From Actinomycetes bacterium (GTDB lineage Bacteria > Actinomycetota > Acidimicrobiia > Acidimicrobiales > Bog-793): a DNA stretch of 8,360 nt. Each line of letters opens with the position of its first letter. Position 1 is the first letter of the stretch. Shown here piece by piece: positions 1-6,301 of the stretch. Below the pieces are notes generated by a model, which saw only the letters and a program-made list of their open reading frames with translations, made no database searches and was not told the origin of the DNA. Where the stretch lies: the NCBI GenBank assembly GCA_021823365.1, contig JAKAOD010000116.1, forward strand, positions 1 through 8,360, given 5' to 3'. Position numbers and translations under genes: made by a program.

Positions 1-479
1 GGATCGCAGTCGCAGGCGACGTCGAGCAGCTGACGGTCGACGACTGCCGCCGCCTCTTCGACGTGAACGTCATCGGAACGTGGCTCACCTGCAAGCAGGC
101 GCTCCCGGCACTGCGGCGAAACGGCGGGGGGTCCATCGTCATCACCGCCTCGGCGGCGGCGACGCGCCCGCTGCCCCAGAGCGGGCTCTACGGACCGACC
201 AAGGCGGCGATCGTGATGCTCATGAGGAACCTCGCGCTCACGGCCGCGAAGGACCACATCCGCTGCAACGCGGTCGCGCCCGGACCGATCGTCACCGACC
301 TCTACCACTTCACCGACGAGCAGGAGCAGGCCTTCGTCGACCGGTGGACCCCTCAGGTCCCGGCGGGCTTCCTCGGGACTCCGTGGGACGTCGCGAACGT
401 CGTGGTCTTCCTCGCGAGCGACGAAGCTCGCTGGGTCACCGGTTCGGTGTACCCGGTGGACGGCGGCTTCGCCTGCTGA
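1..479 (+). CDS. SDR-family NAD(P)-dependent oxidoreductase, 3' part (5' end outside window)
   Basis: The frame is open from base 3 to the TGA at 477-479, so the N-terminal half, including the TGxxxGIG cofactor loop, lies outside the window. Visible are the N-V-I-G segment that carries the central Asn of the classical SDR tetrad, the beta5 strand SIVITASAAA with the catalytic Ser, and the YxxxK motif as YGPTK. These are followed by the RCNAVAPGPIVTDL segment that contacts nicotinamide in this family. The C-terminus, with WVTGSVYPVDGG, is the standard end of classical SDRs, so the 3' end is intact. Classical SDRs reduce or oxidise alcohol/ketone pairs in the cytoplasm. The substrate cannot be read from this fragment. 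The GTG at 63 is internal to the fold and is not the start. The family call is certain and the specific reaction is not. Confidence 0.93.
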   Translation, partial: IAVAGDVEQLTVDDCRRLFDVNVIGTWLTCKQALPALRRNGGGSIVITASAAATRPLPQSGLYGPTKAAIVMLMRNLALTAAKDHIRCNAVAPGPIVTDLYHFTDEQEQAFVDRWTPQVPAGFLGTPWDVANVVVFLASDEARWVTGSVYPVDGGFAC

Positions 480-498
480 CCGCCGGTGGACGGCGGAC

Positions 499-601
499 GG
501 TCGGAGTCGGCGGGCCGTCGGGGTCGGCCGTCGGGGTCGGCGGCGACCTGTCGGGGTCGGCGGGCGGGGGTCGGCGGCGACCTGTCGGGGTCGGCGGGCG
601 G
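499..601. repeat. G-rich tandem repeat between SDR gene and arsR
   Basis: The 480-640 spacer holds no credible gene. It contains a 34-bp tandem duplication: bases 533-567 and 567-601 are identical over 35 nt. Inside and before it, the 11-mer GTCGGGGTCGG occurs at 517-527, 530-540, 550-560 and 584-594, with a degenerate copy (TCGGAGTCGG) at 501-510. The plus strand carries runs of three to five G, so a quadruplex is possible but loop lengths are uneven. A 14-nt piece of the SDR gene's end (453-466, coding PVDGG) also recurs at 483-496. This looks like local slippage or duplication; no function is evident. Confidence 0.85.
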
Positions 602-643
602 CCCCTCCGCCAGCATTCCGCGCGCACGCGAAGAGGGCGATGC

Positions 644-652
644 TGGTATATC
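644..652 (+). promoter_or_regulatory. Extended -10 promoter element for arsR-CDF unit
   Basis: TGG followed directly by TATATC matches the extended -10 form (TGn plus TATAnT-like hexamer) in one of the few AT-rich patches of the window. A start of transcription about 7 nt after the hexamer would fall around 658-662, at or next to the ATG at 662. The mRNA would then be leaderless, as is common in actinobacteria. No convincing -35 box is seen at the usual spacing, which fits an extended -10 promoter. This is inferred from sequence only. Confidence 0.5.
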
Positions 653-671
653 TTCACAACTATGAAGGTAT
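648..671. promoter_or_regulatory. Candidate ArsR/SmtB operator (9-6-9 inverted repeat)
   Basis: ATATCTTCA (648-656) and TGAAGGTAT (663-671) are inverted repeats matching at 8 of 9 positions around the 6-nt spacer CAACTA. The site covers the -10 hexamer, the predicted transcription start and the ATG of the repressor gene. ArsR/SmtB repressors typically bind AT-rich imperfect palindromes of about this size over their own promoter. A bound dimer here would block RNA polymerase directly. The half-site TTCA/TGAA is of the general kind seen in this family, but the arm order and spacing are not identical to the classic smt or czr operators. Confidence 0.6.
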
Positions 672-1075
672 TGAGACACGACTCCTCCGTTGCCGCCAGG
701 TCAGGCCGCTCCTCCGTGGGTGCGGCGGGTCGTGGCCGAGCCGCGACGGCCCACAGAGGACTGATCAGCGCATCCGACGCCGACGAGCTCGCTGCCTGCT
801 TCCGCCTCCTGGGCGACCCGAAGCGCGTCCGTATCCTCTACGCGCTGCTCGAGGCGGGAGAGCTCTGCGTCTGTGACATCGCCGCCACGGTGGAGGTGTC
901 CGAGACGACCGTGTCCCACGCCATGCGTCTTCTGCGCACTGCGGGGATCGTCCGGAACCGCAGGGACGGCCGGACCGTCTACTACCGGCTCGACGACGCC
1001 CACGTTCGACTGCTCCTCGACGTCTCGAAAGAGCACGTGGTGCACGAGGACCACGAGGGGGCGGTCGAGGGGTGA
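662..1075 (+). CDS. ArsR/SmtB-family zinc-responsive repressor, CzrA-like
   Basis: This 137-residue winged-helix repressor probably releases its operator when it binds Zn(II), or a similar metal such as Co or Cd. After about 33 non-conserved, Arg/Ser/Ala-rich residues come the ArsR core LLGDPKRVRIL (49-59), the alpha3 segment ELCVCD (67-72), the recognition helix around VSETTVSHAMRLLRTAG (79-95), and the wing DGRTVYY (102-108). The alpha5 helix has D112-x-H114-x10-H125-x2-H128, exactly the D-H-H-H spacing of the CzrA-type intersubunit zinc site. C69 and C71 give a second, alpha3-type thiolate pair, though no Cys is present in the N-terminal arm. The ATG at 662 has no Shine-Dalgarno and sits where a leaderless transcript would begin. 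A GTG at 716 is an alternative start that would trim the unconserved arm. The gene overlaps the CDF exporter by 4 nt, so the two are co-translated. Confidence 0.92.
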   Translation: MKVLRHDSSVAARSGRSSVGAAGRGRAATAHRGLISASDADELAACFRLLGDPKRVRILYALLEAGELCVCDIAATVEVSETTVSHAMRLLRTAGIVRNRRDGRTVYYRLDDAHVRLLLDVSKEHVVHEDHEGAVEG

Positions 1076-2031
1076 CCGACGCTGCGGATGCGCGCCCGAT
1101 CCAAGACGCCCGCACGCGTCCCGATCGATCCCATTCCTCCGGGATCGCACCCGACGCCGACGTCCGACACCTGGCCGTGGCGCTCTGCCTCATCGCCGCG
1201 TTCATGGTGGGAGAGCTCGTCGCCGCCATCGCCAGCGGATCGCTCGCACTGTTCGCCGACGCGGGCCACATGCTGACCGACGTGGGCGCCCTGGCGGCGG
1301 CGGTGTGGGCCGCCCGGCTCGCCGCCCGACCAGCGAGAGGAGCGTGGACCTTCGGTCTCAAGCGGGCCGAGATCCTCTCCGCCACCGGAAACGGCGTCCT
1401 CCTCGTGGTGGTGGCGGTCGTGATCTCGATCGAGGCCATCCGCCGTCTGATCGCCCCACCGACGGTCGACGGCACCGTCGTCCTCGCCGTCGCCCTCGCC
1501 GGCGCGCTCGTGAACGTCGCCGCGACCGTGGTCCTCAGCCGGGCGAACCACCGGTCGCTCAACGTCCGGGGGGCCCTCGCCCACGTCGCGACCGACCTCT
1601 ACGCCTTCCTCGGCACCGCCGCCGCCGGGCTCGTCATCATGCTGACCGGCTGGAACCGCGCCGACGCCGTCGCATCCCTCGTCGTGGCCGGGCTCATGCT
1701 CGTCACGGCTCGAAGCCTCCTCGCCCAGAGTGGGCGCATCCTGCTCGAGGCAGCGCCCGAAGACATGTCACTCGACGAGGTGCGCGCTCACCTTGCGGCC
1801 GTCGACCACGTCGTCGGCGTGCACGACCTGCACGCCTGGACGGTCACTTCGGGAATGCCGACCTTGAGCGCGCACGTGGTGGTCGAGGACCACTGCTTCG
1901 CCTCGGGCCACGCCCCGCAGATCCTCGACGCGCTCCAGAGCTGCCTGGGGCACCACTTCGACGTCCAGCACGCCACCTTCCAACTCGAGCCCGCCAGTCA
2001 CGTCGCCCACGAGACGAGCCACCACCGCTGA
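1072..2031 (+). CDS. Cation diffusion facilitator (CDF) zinc exporter, CzcD/ZitB type
   Basis: This 319-residue inner-membrane antiporter probably expels Zn(II), possibly Cd or Co, in exchange for protons. The transport-site ligands are present in their standard places: D63 with H66-x3-D70 in the TM2 sequence DAGHMLTD, and H171-x3-D175 in the TM5 sequence HVATD. This HD-HD set is typical of Zn/Cd CDFs. TFGLKRAEILSATGNG (93-108) is the conserved link before TM3. The cytoplasmic domain carries the GVHDLHAW signature (about 248-255) and the C-terminus is His-rich (HVAHETSHHR), which may bind metal. The GTG start at 1072 overlaps the repressor stop as GTGA and is preceded by a run of G-rich SD-like sequence at 1056-1070. 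Expression should be controlled by the operator at 648-671. The length is normal for the family and no key residue is missing. Confidence 0.95.
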   Translation: MTDAADARPIQDARTRPDRSHSSGIAPDADVRHLAVALCLIAAFMVGELVAAIASGSLALFADAGHMLTDVGALAAAVWAARLAARPARGAWTFGLKRAEILSATGNGVLLVVVAVVISIEAIRRLIAPPTVDGTVVLAVALAGALVNVAATVVLSRANHRSLNVRGALAHVATDLYAFLGTAAAGLVIMLTGWNRADAVASLVVAGLMLVTARSLLAQSGRILLEAAPEDMSLDEVRAHLAAVDHVVGVHDLHAWTVTSGMPTLSAHVVVEDHCFASGHAPQILDALQSCLGHHFDVQHATFQLEPASHVAHETSHHR

Positions 2032-2075
2032 GCGTGCCAGGCTCTTCGCCGAGCCCCGGACGAACCCGGAACCGC

Positions 2076-2099
2076 TCGGTCAGCCCCTGGGCCGACCGA
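2076..2099. terminator. Hairpin between convergent CDF and peroxiredoxin genes
   Basis: TCGGTC (2076-2081) pairs with GACCGA (2094-2099). After one A:C mismatch, GCC (2083-2085) pairs with GGC (2090-2092), closing a CCTG loop. The stem ends one base before the peroxiredoxin stop codon. It sits between two convergent genes and could slow polymerase from both sides. No T-run follows on either strand, so intrinsic termination is not assured. A weaker stem, GGCTC/GAGCC, lies at 2040-2055. Confidence 0.45.
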
Positions 2100-2582
2100 T
2101 CAGAGGGCAGCCAGCACCGCCTCTGCCGAGCTCACCTCCACCCCTGGGCCCTGCTCGACGAAGATCGACCTCACCACGCCGTCCTCGAGGATCGCCGCGT
2201 AGCGCCGGGACCTCTTCCCGAGACCGATGCCGCTGCCGTCCATCTCCAGGTCGACCGCCCGGGTGAACTCGCCATTCCCGTCGGACAGCATGACGACGTG
2301 GTCCTCGGCGCCCCTGGCTCTCCCCCAGGCGCCCATCACGAACGGATCGTTCACAGCCAGGCACGCGATCGTGTCGACACCCTTGGCTCGGATCTCGTCA
2401 GCACGGAGCACGAAACCCGGCAGGTGATGGTCGGAGCACGTCGGGGTGAACGCACCGGGGACGGCGAACAGCACGACCTTTCCCGCGCCGAGAACTTCGG
2501 CAGACCTGACCGCCTTTGGCCCGTCTTTCGTCATCCGCCAGAGCTGGGTGTCGGGGATCTCGTCGCCAGCTTGGATCGCCAT
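2100..2582 (-). CDS. Peroxiredoxin, Prx5-type (redoxin family)
   Basis: This 160-residue cytoplasmic thiol peroxidase reduces hydrogen peroxide and organic hydroperoxides. The active site is complete: P42-GAF-T46-PT-C49, where C49 is the peroxidatic Cys, followed by SDHHLPGF typical of the Prx5 group. A conserved Arg lies in the GKRSRRYAAI segment. A second Cys in DTIACLAVNDPF sits at the position common in this group and need not be the resolving Cys. The start is set at the ATG at 2582 because an AGGAGGAG Shine-Dalgarno (2596-2589) lies 6 nt upstream, and MAIQAGDEIPD is the normal N-terminus of the family. In-frame upstream starts at 2627 (ATG) and 2636 (TTG) would add an acidic tail and would place the Shine-Dalgarno inside the gene. 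It is transcribed toward the CDF gene and stands alone. Confidence 0.94.
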   Translation of the reverse strand: MAIQAGDEIPDTQLWRMTKDGPKAVRSAEVLGAGKVVLFAVPGAFTPTCSDHHLPGFVLRADEIRAKGVDTIACLAVNDPFVMGAWGRARGAEDHVVMLSDGNGEFTRAVDLEMDGSGIGLGKRSRRYAAILEDGVVRSIFVEQGPGVEVSSAEAVLAAL

Positions 2583-2588
2583 GAGCTG

Positions 2589-2596
2589 CTCCTCCT
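2589..2596 (-). promoter_or_regulatory. Shine-Dalgarno of the peroxiredoxin gene
   Basis: On the minus strand the sequence reads AGGAGGAG, followed after CAGCTC by the ATG at 2582. The match to the 16S rRNA tail and the 6-nt gap are both near ideal. This decides the start in favour of 2582 over the longer alternatives at 2627 and 2636. Confidence 0.8.
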
Positions 2597-2688
2597 GCTC
2601 GTCGTCGAGGGGGTTCGACTGCGCCATGTTGTTCAATCGCTCACATGCTGCGGCACGAGCTTCGCGTCACCGTCTCTCGCGAGGCATC

Positions 2689-3129
2689 GTGGGCTGGTGC
2701 ACTTTCGGGCAGGCCGACAATAGCGGGGGACGGGACGCCCGCGAGTGCTGCACGCCCCACGCACCGCCACCGACCGACCACCGCCTGCCGGCAGATCTGC
2801 GCGACACCGACGGGCAGCGGGAGCGACGACCCTGGGCGTACTTGGCGCAGGTTCCGGCGGTCTGCCTCCCCTGCCAGTCCCAGACGGTCGAGAAGCTCAC
2901 CGAAGAGCCCGATGCCGGCCACCCCGTTCACATTGTCCTCAGTCGCCTCTCGAAGACCAGCTCGGTGCGGGCGCGCTCGCCCTCGGATCTCACGGAAGCG
3001 ATCGAACGGTGCGCGTCGGGCCGCGAGCTCGCCGCGATGGGGTCTCCCGAGGAGCCGAGGATCGCCACAGCCCTCGACGCGGACGATCACGCCTCGGTGA
3101 TGGAAGGCGGGATGTTCGTCCGCTCGTAG
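2689..3129 (+). CDS. Hypothetical protein with CxxC motif, possible degenerate thioredoxin-fold protein
   Basis: I do not recognise this gene with certainty. From roughly 2780 to the TAG at 3127-3129 this frame shows the coding pattern of a high-GC genome: third positions are richest in G/C, first intermediate, second lowest. The alternative frames on both strands fit less well. The protein contains DLRDTDGQ, then WAYLAQVPAVCLPCQSQTVE with C59-x-x-C62, then a beta-like HPVHIVLSR stretch and a helix-like DLTEAIERC. The order resembles TlpA/ResA/MauD-type thioredoxin-fold proteins (l-x-D-x-dG, CxxC, helix, strand), but a cis-Pro motif is not evident and the C-terminus looks short. The GTG at 2689 is a guess (146 residues); a TTG at 2842 is another option. 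It is divergent from the peroxiredoxin and 57 nt upstream of the histidine phosphatase. It could equally be a decaying gene or non-coding. Confidence 0.35.
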   Translation: MGWCTFGQADNSGGRDARECCTPHAPPPTDHRLPADLRDTDGQRERRPWAYLAQVPAVCLPCQSQTVEKLTEEPDAGHPVHIVLSRLSKTSSVRARSPSDLTEAIERCASGRELAAMGSPEEPRIATALDADDHASVMEGGMFVRS

Positions 3130-3174
3130 AGCCGTGAGTGCGGGCCATGGTCGGAACGGGGCTGCCGGTGCTTG

Positions 3175-3180
3175 TAGACA
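3175..3180 (+). promoter_or_regulatory. Possible -10 element for the histidine phosphatase gene
   Basis: TAGACA lies with its last base 6 nt before the ATG at 3187, so transcription would begin at or next to the start codon and give a leaderless mRNA. No good -35 box is visible; the sequence around 3151-3156 is TCGGAA. The support is weak and positional. Confidence 0.25.
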
Positions 3181-3186
3181 CGGGGC

Positions 3187-3780
3187 ATGAAGGGATGCCT
3201 CCTTGCCCGTCACGGAGAGACGGAGTGGAACCGGGAGGGCCGGCGTCAAGGGCAGCTCGACTCCCCCTTGACCGCCACGGGACGCTCGTCGGTCCAACGG
3301 CTTGCGTCCGAGCTGGCCGGCGCGCCGATCGACGGCGTCTTCTCGAGCCCGCTCGGTCGTGCGGTCGAGACCGCGTCCGTCTACGCGGAGGCGCTCCACC
3401 TCGCCGTCGAGGTGGTCGACCAGCTGAAGGAGCTCGACCACGGCGCGATGGCAGGACTCACGAACGCCGAGATCGAGGCGCGCTTTCCCGGCGAGCTCGC
3501 CCGCCGCCGCCGCTCCCGCTACACGTGGCGCTTCCCCGGCGGGGAGAGCTACGCCGACGCCGACGCGAGAGCTGGCGTGGCACTCGAGATCGTGCGGAAT
3601 CGGGGAGCGGAGATGCCGCTCCTGGTCTCGCACGAGATGATCGGAAGGATGCTCCTCCGCAACCTCCTCGGCATCGACGTCGGCGAGGCCCTGAAGCTGT
3701 CGCAGCCGCCAGGAACCGTGTACCAGCTCGACCTGGTCGAAAAGAGCTTCGTCACCCTGCGCCTCGACTCGCCCCCGTGA
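3187..3780 (+). CDS. Histidine phosphatase family protein (phosphoglycerate mutase-like)
   Basis: This 197-residue cytoplasmic enzyme has the full histidine phosphatase active site. R8-H9-G10-E11-T12 near the N-terminus carries the phospho-accepting His, followed by WN and the GQxDSPLTxxG segment. SSPLGRAVETA (53-63) supplies the second Arg, E82 in KELDHG is the likely proton donor, and H149 in VSHEMIGR is the second catalytic His. The family includes cofactor-dependent phosphoglycerate mutases, but also phosphatases acting on sugar phosphates, nucleotides and cobalamin precursors. The length and the LKELDHGAMAG motif favour a phosphatase over a true glycolytic mutase. The substrate cannot be assigned. 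The ATG at 3187 starts directly with the first strand of the fold, so it is well placed. GGGG immediately upstream is too close to be an ideal ribosome site. Confidence 0.93.
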   Translation: MKGCLLARHGETEWNREGRRQGQLDSPLTATGRSSVQRLASELAGAPIDGVFSSPLGRAVETASVYAEALHLAVEVVDQLKELDHGAMAGLTNAEIEARFPGELARRRRSRYTWRFPGGESYADADARAGVALEIVRNRGAEMPLLVSHEMIGRMLLRNLLGIDVGEALKLSQPPGTVYQLDLVEKSFVTLRLDSPP

Positions 3781-3793
3781 TCTGCGACGCACC

Positions 3794-3822
3794 GTGACCT
3801 GCGCCGTGACGTGACCTGCGCC
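3794..3822 (+). repeat. Short direct repeat downstream of the phosphatase gene
   Basis: GTGACCTGCGCC occurs at 3794-3805 and again at 3811-3822, with a further partial GTGAC at 3806-3810, giving a 17-nt period. The second copy runs into the left arm of the hairpin at 3819-3845. It lies in the 74-nt spacer between convergent genes. No function is visible; a slippage product is the simplest reading. Confidence 0.7.
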
Positions 3823-3845
3823 GGGGCCGGAACCCCCGACCGGCG
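3819..3845. terminator. GC hairpin between convergent phosphatase and response regulator genes
   Basis: CGCCGG (3819-3824) is the exact reverse complement of CCGGCG (3840-3845). Within it, CGGGG (3822-3826) can alternatively pair with CCCCG (3834-3838). The stem lies 9 nt from the response regulator stop and about 40 nt after the phosphatase stop. It could act as a two-way terminator for the convergent genes. There is no T-tract on either side, as is frequent in high-GC actinobacteria. Confidence 0.5.
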
Positions 3846-3854
3846 ACCCGCTCG

Positions 3855-4541
<687 letters not shown>

Positions 4542-4590
4542 GGCGTCAAGCCTCCTCCGCCTTCGACGCGATCGCCCCCACCGTCCGTCG

Positions 4591-6234
4591 TCACCGCCAC
4601 TGCTTGGGCATCCACCACCGGCGGCGGCGCGGCCCCGCAGACGGCGCTGCGGGCTCGTCGTCCGCCGTGAGCGCCCTCGCCTCCTCGGGCCGGGGCCGGG
4701 GAATGGTCACGACCACACGGCACCCGCCCTGCGGTGAGTGCGTGATGTCCACCGACCCGTGGTGCGCCGCGGCAACGGCGCCCACGATGGCCAGGCCAAG
4801 CCCGGTCCCGTCGCCGACGCTCCCCCCGGGGCGGGCGAAGCGGCCGAGCACCGCCTGTCGCTGGTCGACCGGGATGCCGGGACCGGAGTCGTCGACCGCG
4901 ATCTCCACGGTGGGGCGGTCCTCCGTCCCCGCGTTGCGGGCGGACAGGCGGATGGTGTCGCCGGGGCCGGTGACGTGCACGGCGTTCTCGACGAGGTTGA
5001 GGAGGGCCCCGCGCAGCTTGTCGAGGTCGGCCATCACCACGACGTCGGGGATCGGCCCCACCGCCCAACGGCGAGGCGCGAGCATCTCTCCGGCGGCGGC
5101 CACGTCGAGCAGGAGGGCTCGCAGGTCGACCGGCCATGCATCGGTGAAGTCGGCCTCGAGCGACCGGCCGAGAAGCAGCAACCTCTCCACCAACCGCTTC
5201 ATGTGGTCGATCTCTTCGACCACCGTGGACACGACCCCCCTGACCTGCGCCGGGTCGTCGAGGTCCCCGCGGCTCATCACGTCGAGGTGGCCTCGCACGA
5301 CGGTGAGCGGCGTTCGCAGCTGGTGCGAGACGTCGGCCATCATCTGGCGCTGGAGGGCTACTGAGGTCTCGATCTTCTCGATCATCGCGTTGAAGGTGGC
5401 CGCCATCTCCCCCACCTCGTCCCCGGCGTCCGCCCCTTCGAGCCGCACGCCCAGCTCGCCCCGGAGGCCGATGTCCGCCGCGGTCCGGGTGAGGCGGCGC
5501 ACCGAGCCGAGGAGCCGCCGGAGCAGGACGGTGACGCTGACCACCGCGGCCAACAGGATGATGAGCCCCTCCCCCACCGCCAGGATGAGCACCCTGGTGC
5601 GCATGGTCTCGTAGGTGGCGAGGCTACCCGCGGTGAAGTAGGTGCCAACTCTGCGGCCGTGCTCGGTGATCGGAACGGCGAGGACCAGCTCCGGAGGGTC
5701 CCCGTCCGACACCTGGGTGAGCACGGCCGTCTTGGGCGGCGTCCGGATGAGGCGTCGGATGGCGGCGTTGCCCACCAGGTCCTTCGACGCGGGGGAGGCC
5801 AGGACCTCGCCGTCGGCAGGGAGCGAGATGGCGAGCTCGTCGACGCGCGAGGACCCGTGCATGGCCAGGTAGGCGCGGCTGAAGTCGAGCAGGGACTGTG
5901 AGGCCGGCCGGATCGCGGCGAGCCGGGTGAACTGGGTGACGTTCTCGGTCAGGTCGCTCGTGATCGTGGCTCGGTAGCGGCTGGCGAACGATTGGGTGAA
6001 CTGCACCACGACGATGCCGAAGACCGAGCCGATGATGAGGGCGTGGAAGGCGACCAGCCGCCCGACCGTGCCGAGACGCGGCCAGCGGAGCCAACGGCGT
6101 GGACCGCGCGGTGACGGGCCGCGAGCCGCGCTCGGTTCGCGATCGTTCGCGACGATCGGCGTGCCAGGCGATGCCCGCGCCGGCGCGGGCTGGCCTTGGC
6201 GAGCGGGCAGGAGCCGGGATGGCGCGTCGATCAC
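4591..6234 (-). CDS. Membrane sensor histidine kinase
   Basis: With the GTG start at 6234 this is a 547-residue kinase. Domains in order: an Arg/Pro-rich cytoplasmic leader (1-55), TM1 (about 57-78, VGRLVAFHALIIGSVFGIVV), an extracytoplasmic sensor of about 135 residues (79-213), TM2 (about 215-238), and HAMP (239-290). The HisKA H-box is ADVSHQLRTPL with phospho-acceptor H304. The ATPase domain has N-box LLNLVENAV, G1 DDSGPGIP and G2 GDGTGLGLAIV. The C-terminal tail after the ATPase is about 25 residues, Arg/Pro-rich and ends in RWWMPKQWR, a possible membrane-contacting end. The sensor has no recognisable ligand motif but resembles short mixed alpha/beta periplasmic domains. The start is uncertain: an in-frame GTG at 6312 would add 26 residues and overlap the previous gene, but the AGGAGG at 6320-6315 is then only 2 nt away. 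It works with the regulator encoded 49 nt downstream. Confidence 0.94.
   Translation of the reverse strand: MIDAPSRLLPARQGQPAPARASPGTPIVANDREPSAARGPSPRGPRRWLRWPRLGTVGRLVAFHALIIGSVFGIVVVQFTQSFASRYRATITSDLTENVTQFTRLAAIRPASQSLLDFSRAYLAMHGSSRVDELAISLPADGEVLASPASKDLVGNAAIRRLIRTPPKTAVLTQVSDGDPPELVLAVPITEHGRRVGTYFTAGSLATYETMRTRVLILAVGEGLIILLAAVVSVTVLLRRLLGSVRRLTRTAADIGLRGELGVRLEGADAGDEVGEMAATFNAMIEKIETSVALQRQMMADVSHQLRTPLTVVRGHLDVMSRGDLDDPAQVRGVVSTVVEEIDHMKRLVERLLLLGRSLEADFTDAWPVDLRALLLDVAAAGEMLAPRRWAVGPIPDVVVMADLDKLRGALLNLVENAVHVTGPGDTIRLSARNAGTEDRPTVEIAVDDSGPGIPVDQRQAVLGRFARPGGSVGDGTGLGLAIVGAVAAAHHGSVDITHSPQGGCRVVVTIPRPRPEEARALTADDEPAAPSAGPRRRRWWMPKQWR
6140..6190. repeat. Two inverted repeats in the 5' coding part of the kinase gene
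   Basis: CGATCGT (6140-6146) and ACGATCG (6152-6158) form a perfect 7-bp stem around TCGCG. Fifteen bases further on, GCCCGCGCCGGCGCGGGC (6173-6190) is a perfect 18-bp palindrome. Both fall in the segment coding for the unconserved, Pro/Ala/Arg-rich leader before TM1, 45-95 nt after the GTG at 6234. They may fold in the mRNA near the start region, or simply reflect high GC. Confidence 0.6.
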
Positions 6235-6301
6235 CCCCCGCCGTCCGCGCGGACGAAGGGAGGCCGCGTCCAGGGCGAGACGACCGGTGACCGCGACCGC
6301 C

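Noticed and set aside
480..640. Plasmid-type iterons or a replication origin in the G-rich repeats
   Set aside because: There is no AT-rich unwinding region, no DnaA-box-like sequence and no replication gene nearby.
80..661. Upstream extension of the arsR frame across the SDR gene and the repeat spacer
   Set aside because: The frame stays open only because of high GC. It is an out-of-frame shadow of the SDR gene, and the promoter, operator and ATG at 644-671 place the real start at 662.
640..876. Short plus frame starting at ATG 640, with an AGAGG a few bases upstream
   Set aside because: It is out of frame with arsR, reads as an Arg-rich chain without any family motif, and ends inside arsR. 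The operator and -10 lie within its first codons.
873..2723. Very long Arg/Pro-rich plus frame across arsR, the CDF gene and the peroxiredoxin gene
   Set aside because: Its composition is typical of an out-of-frame high-GC shadow. Three genes with intact family motifs account for the same DNA.
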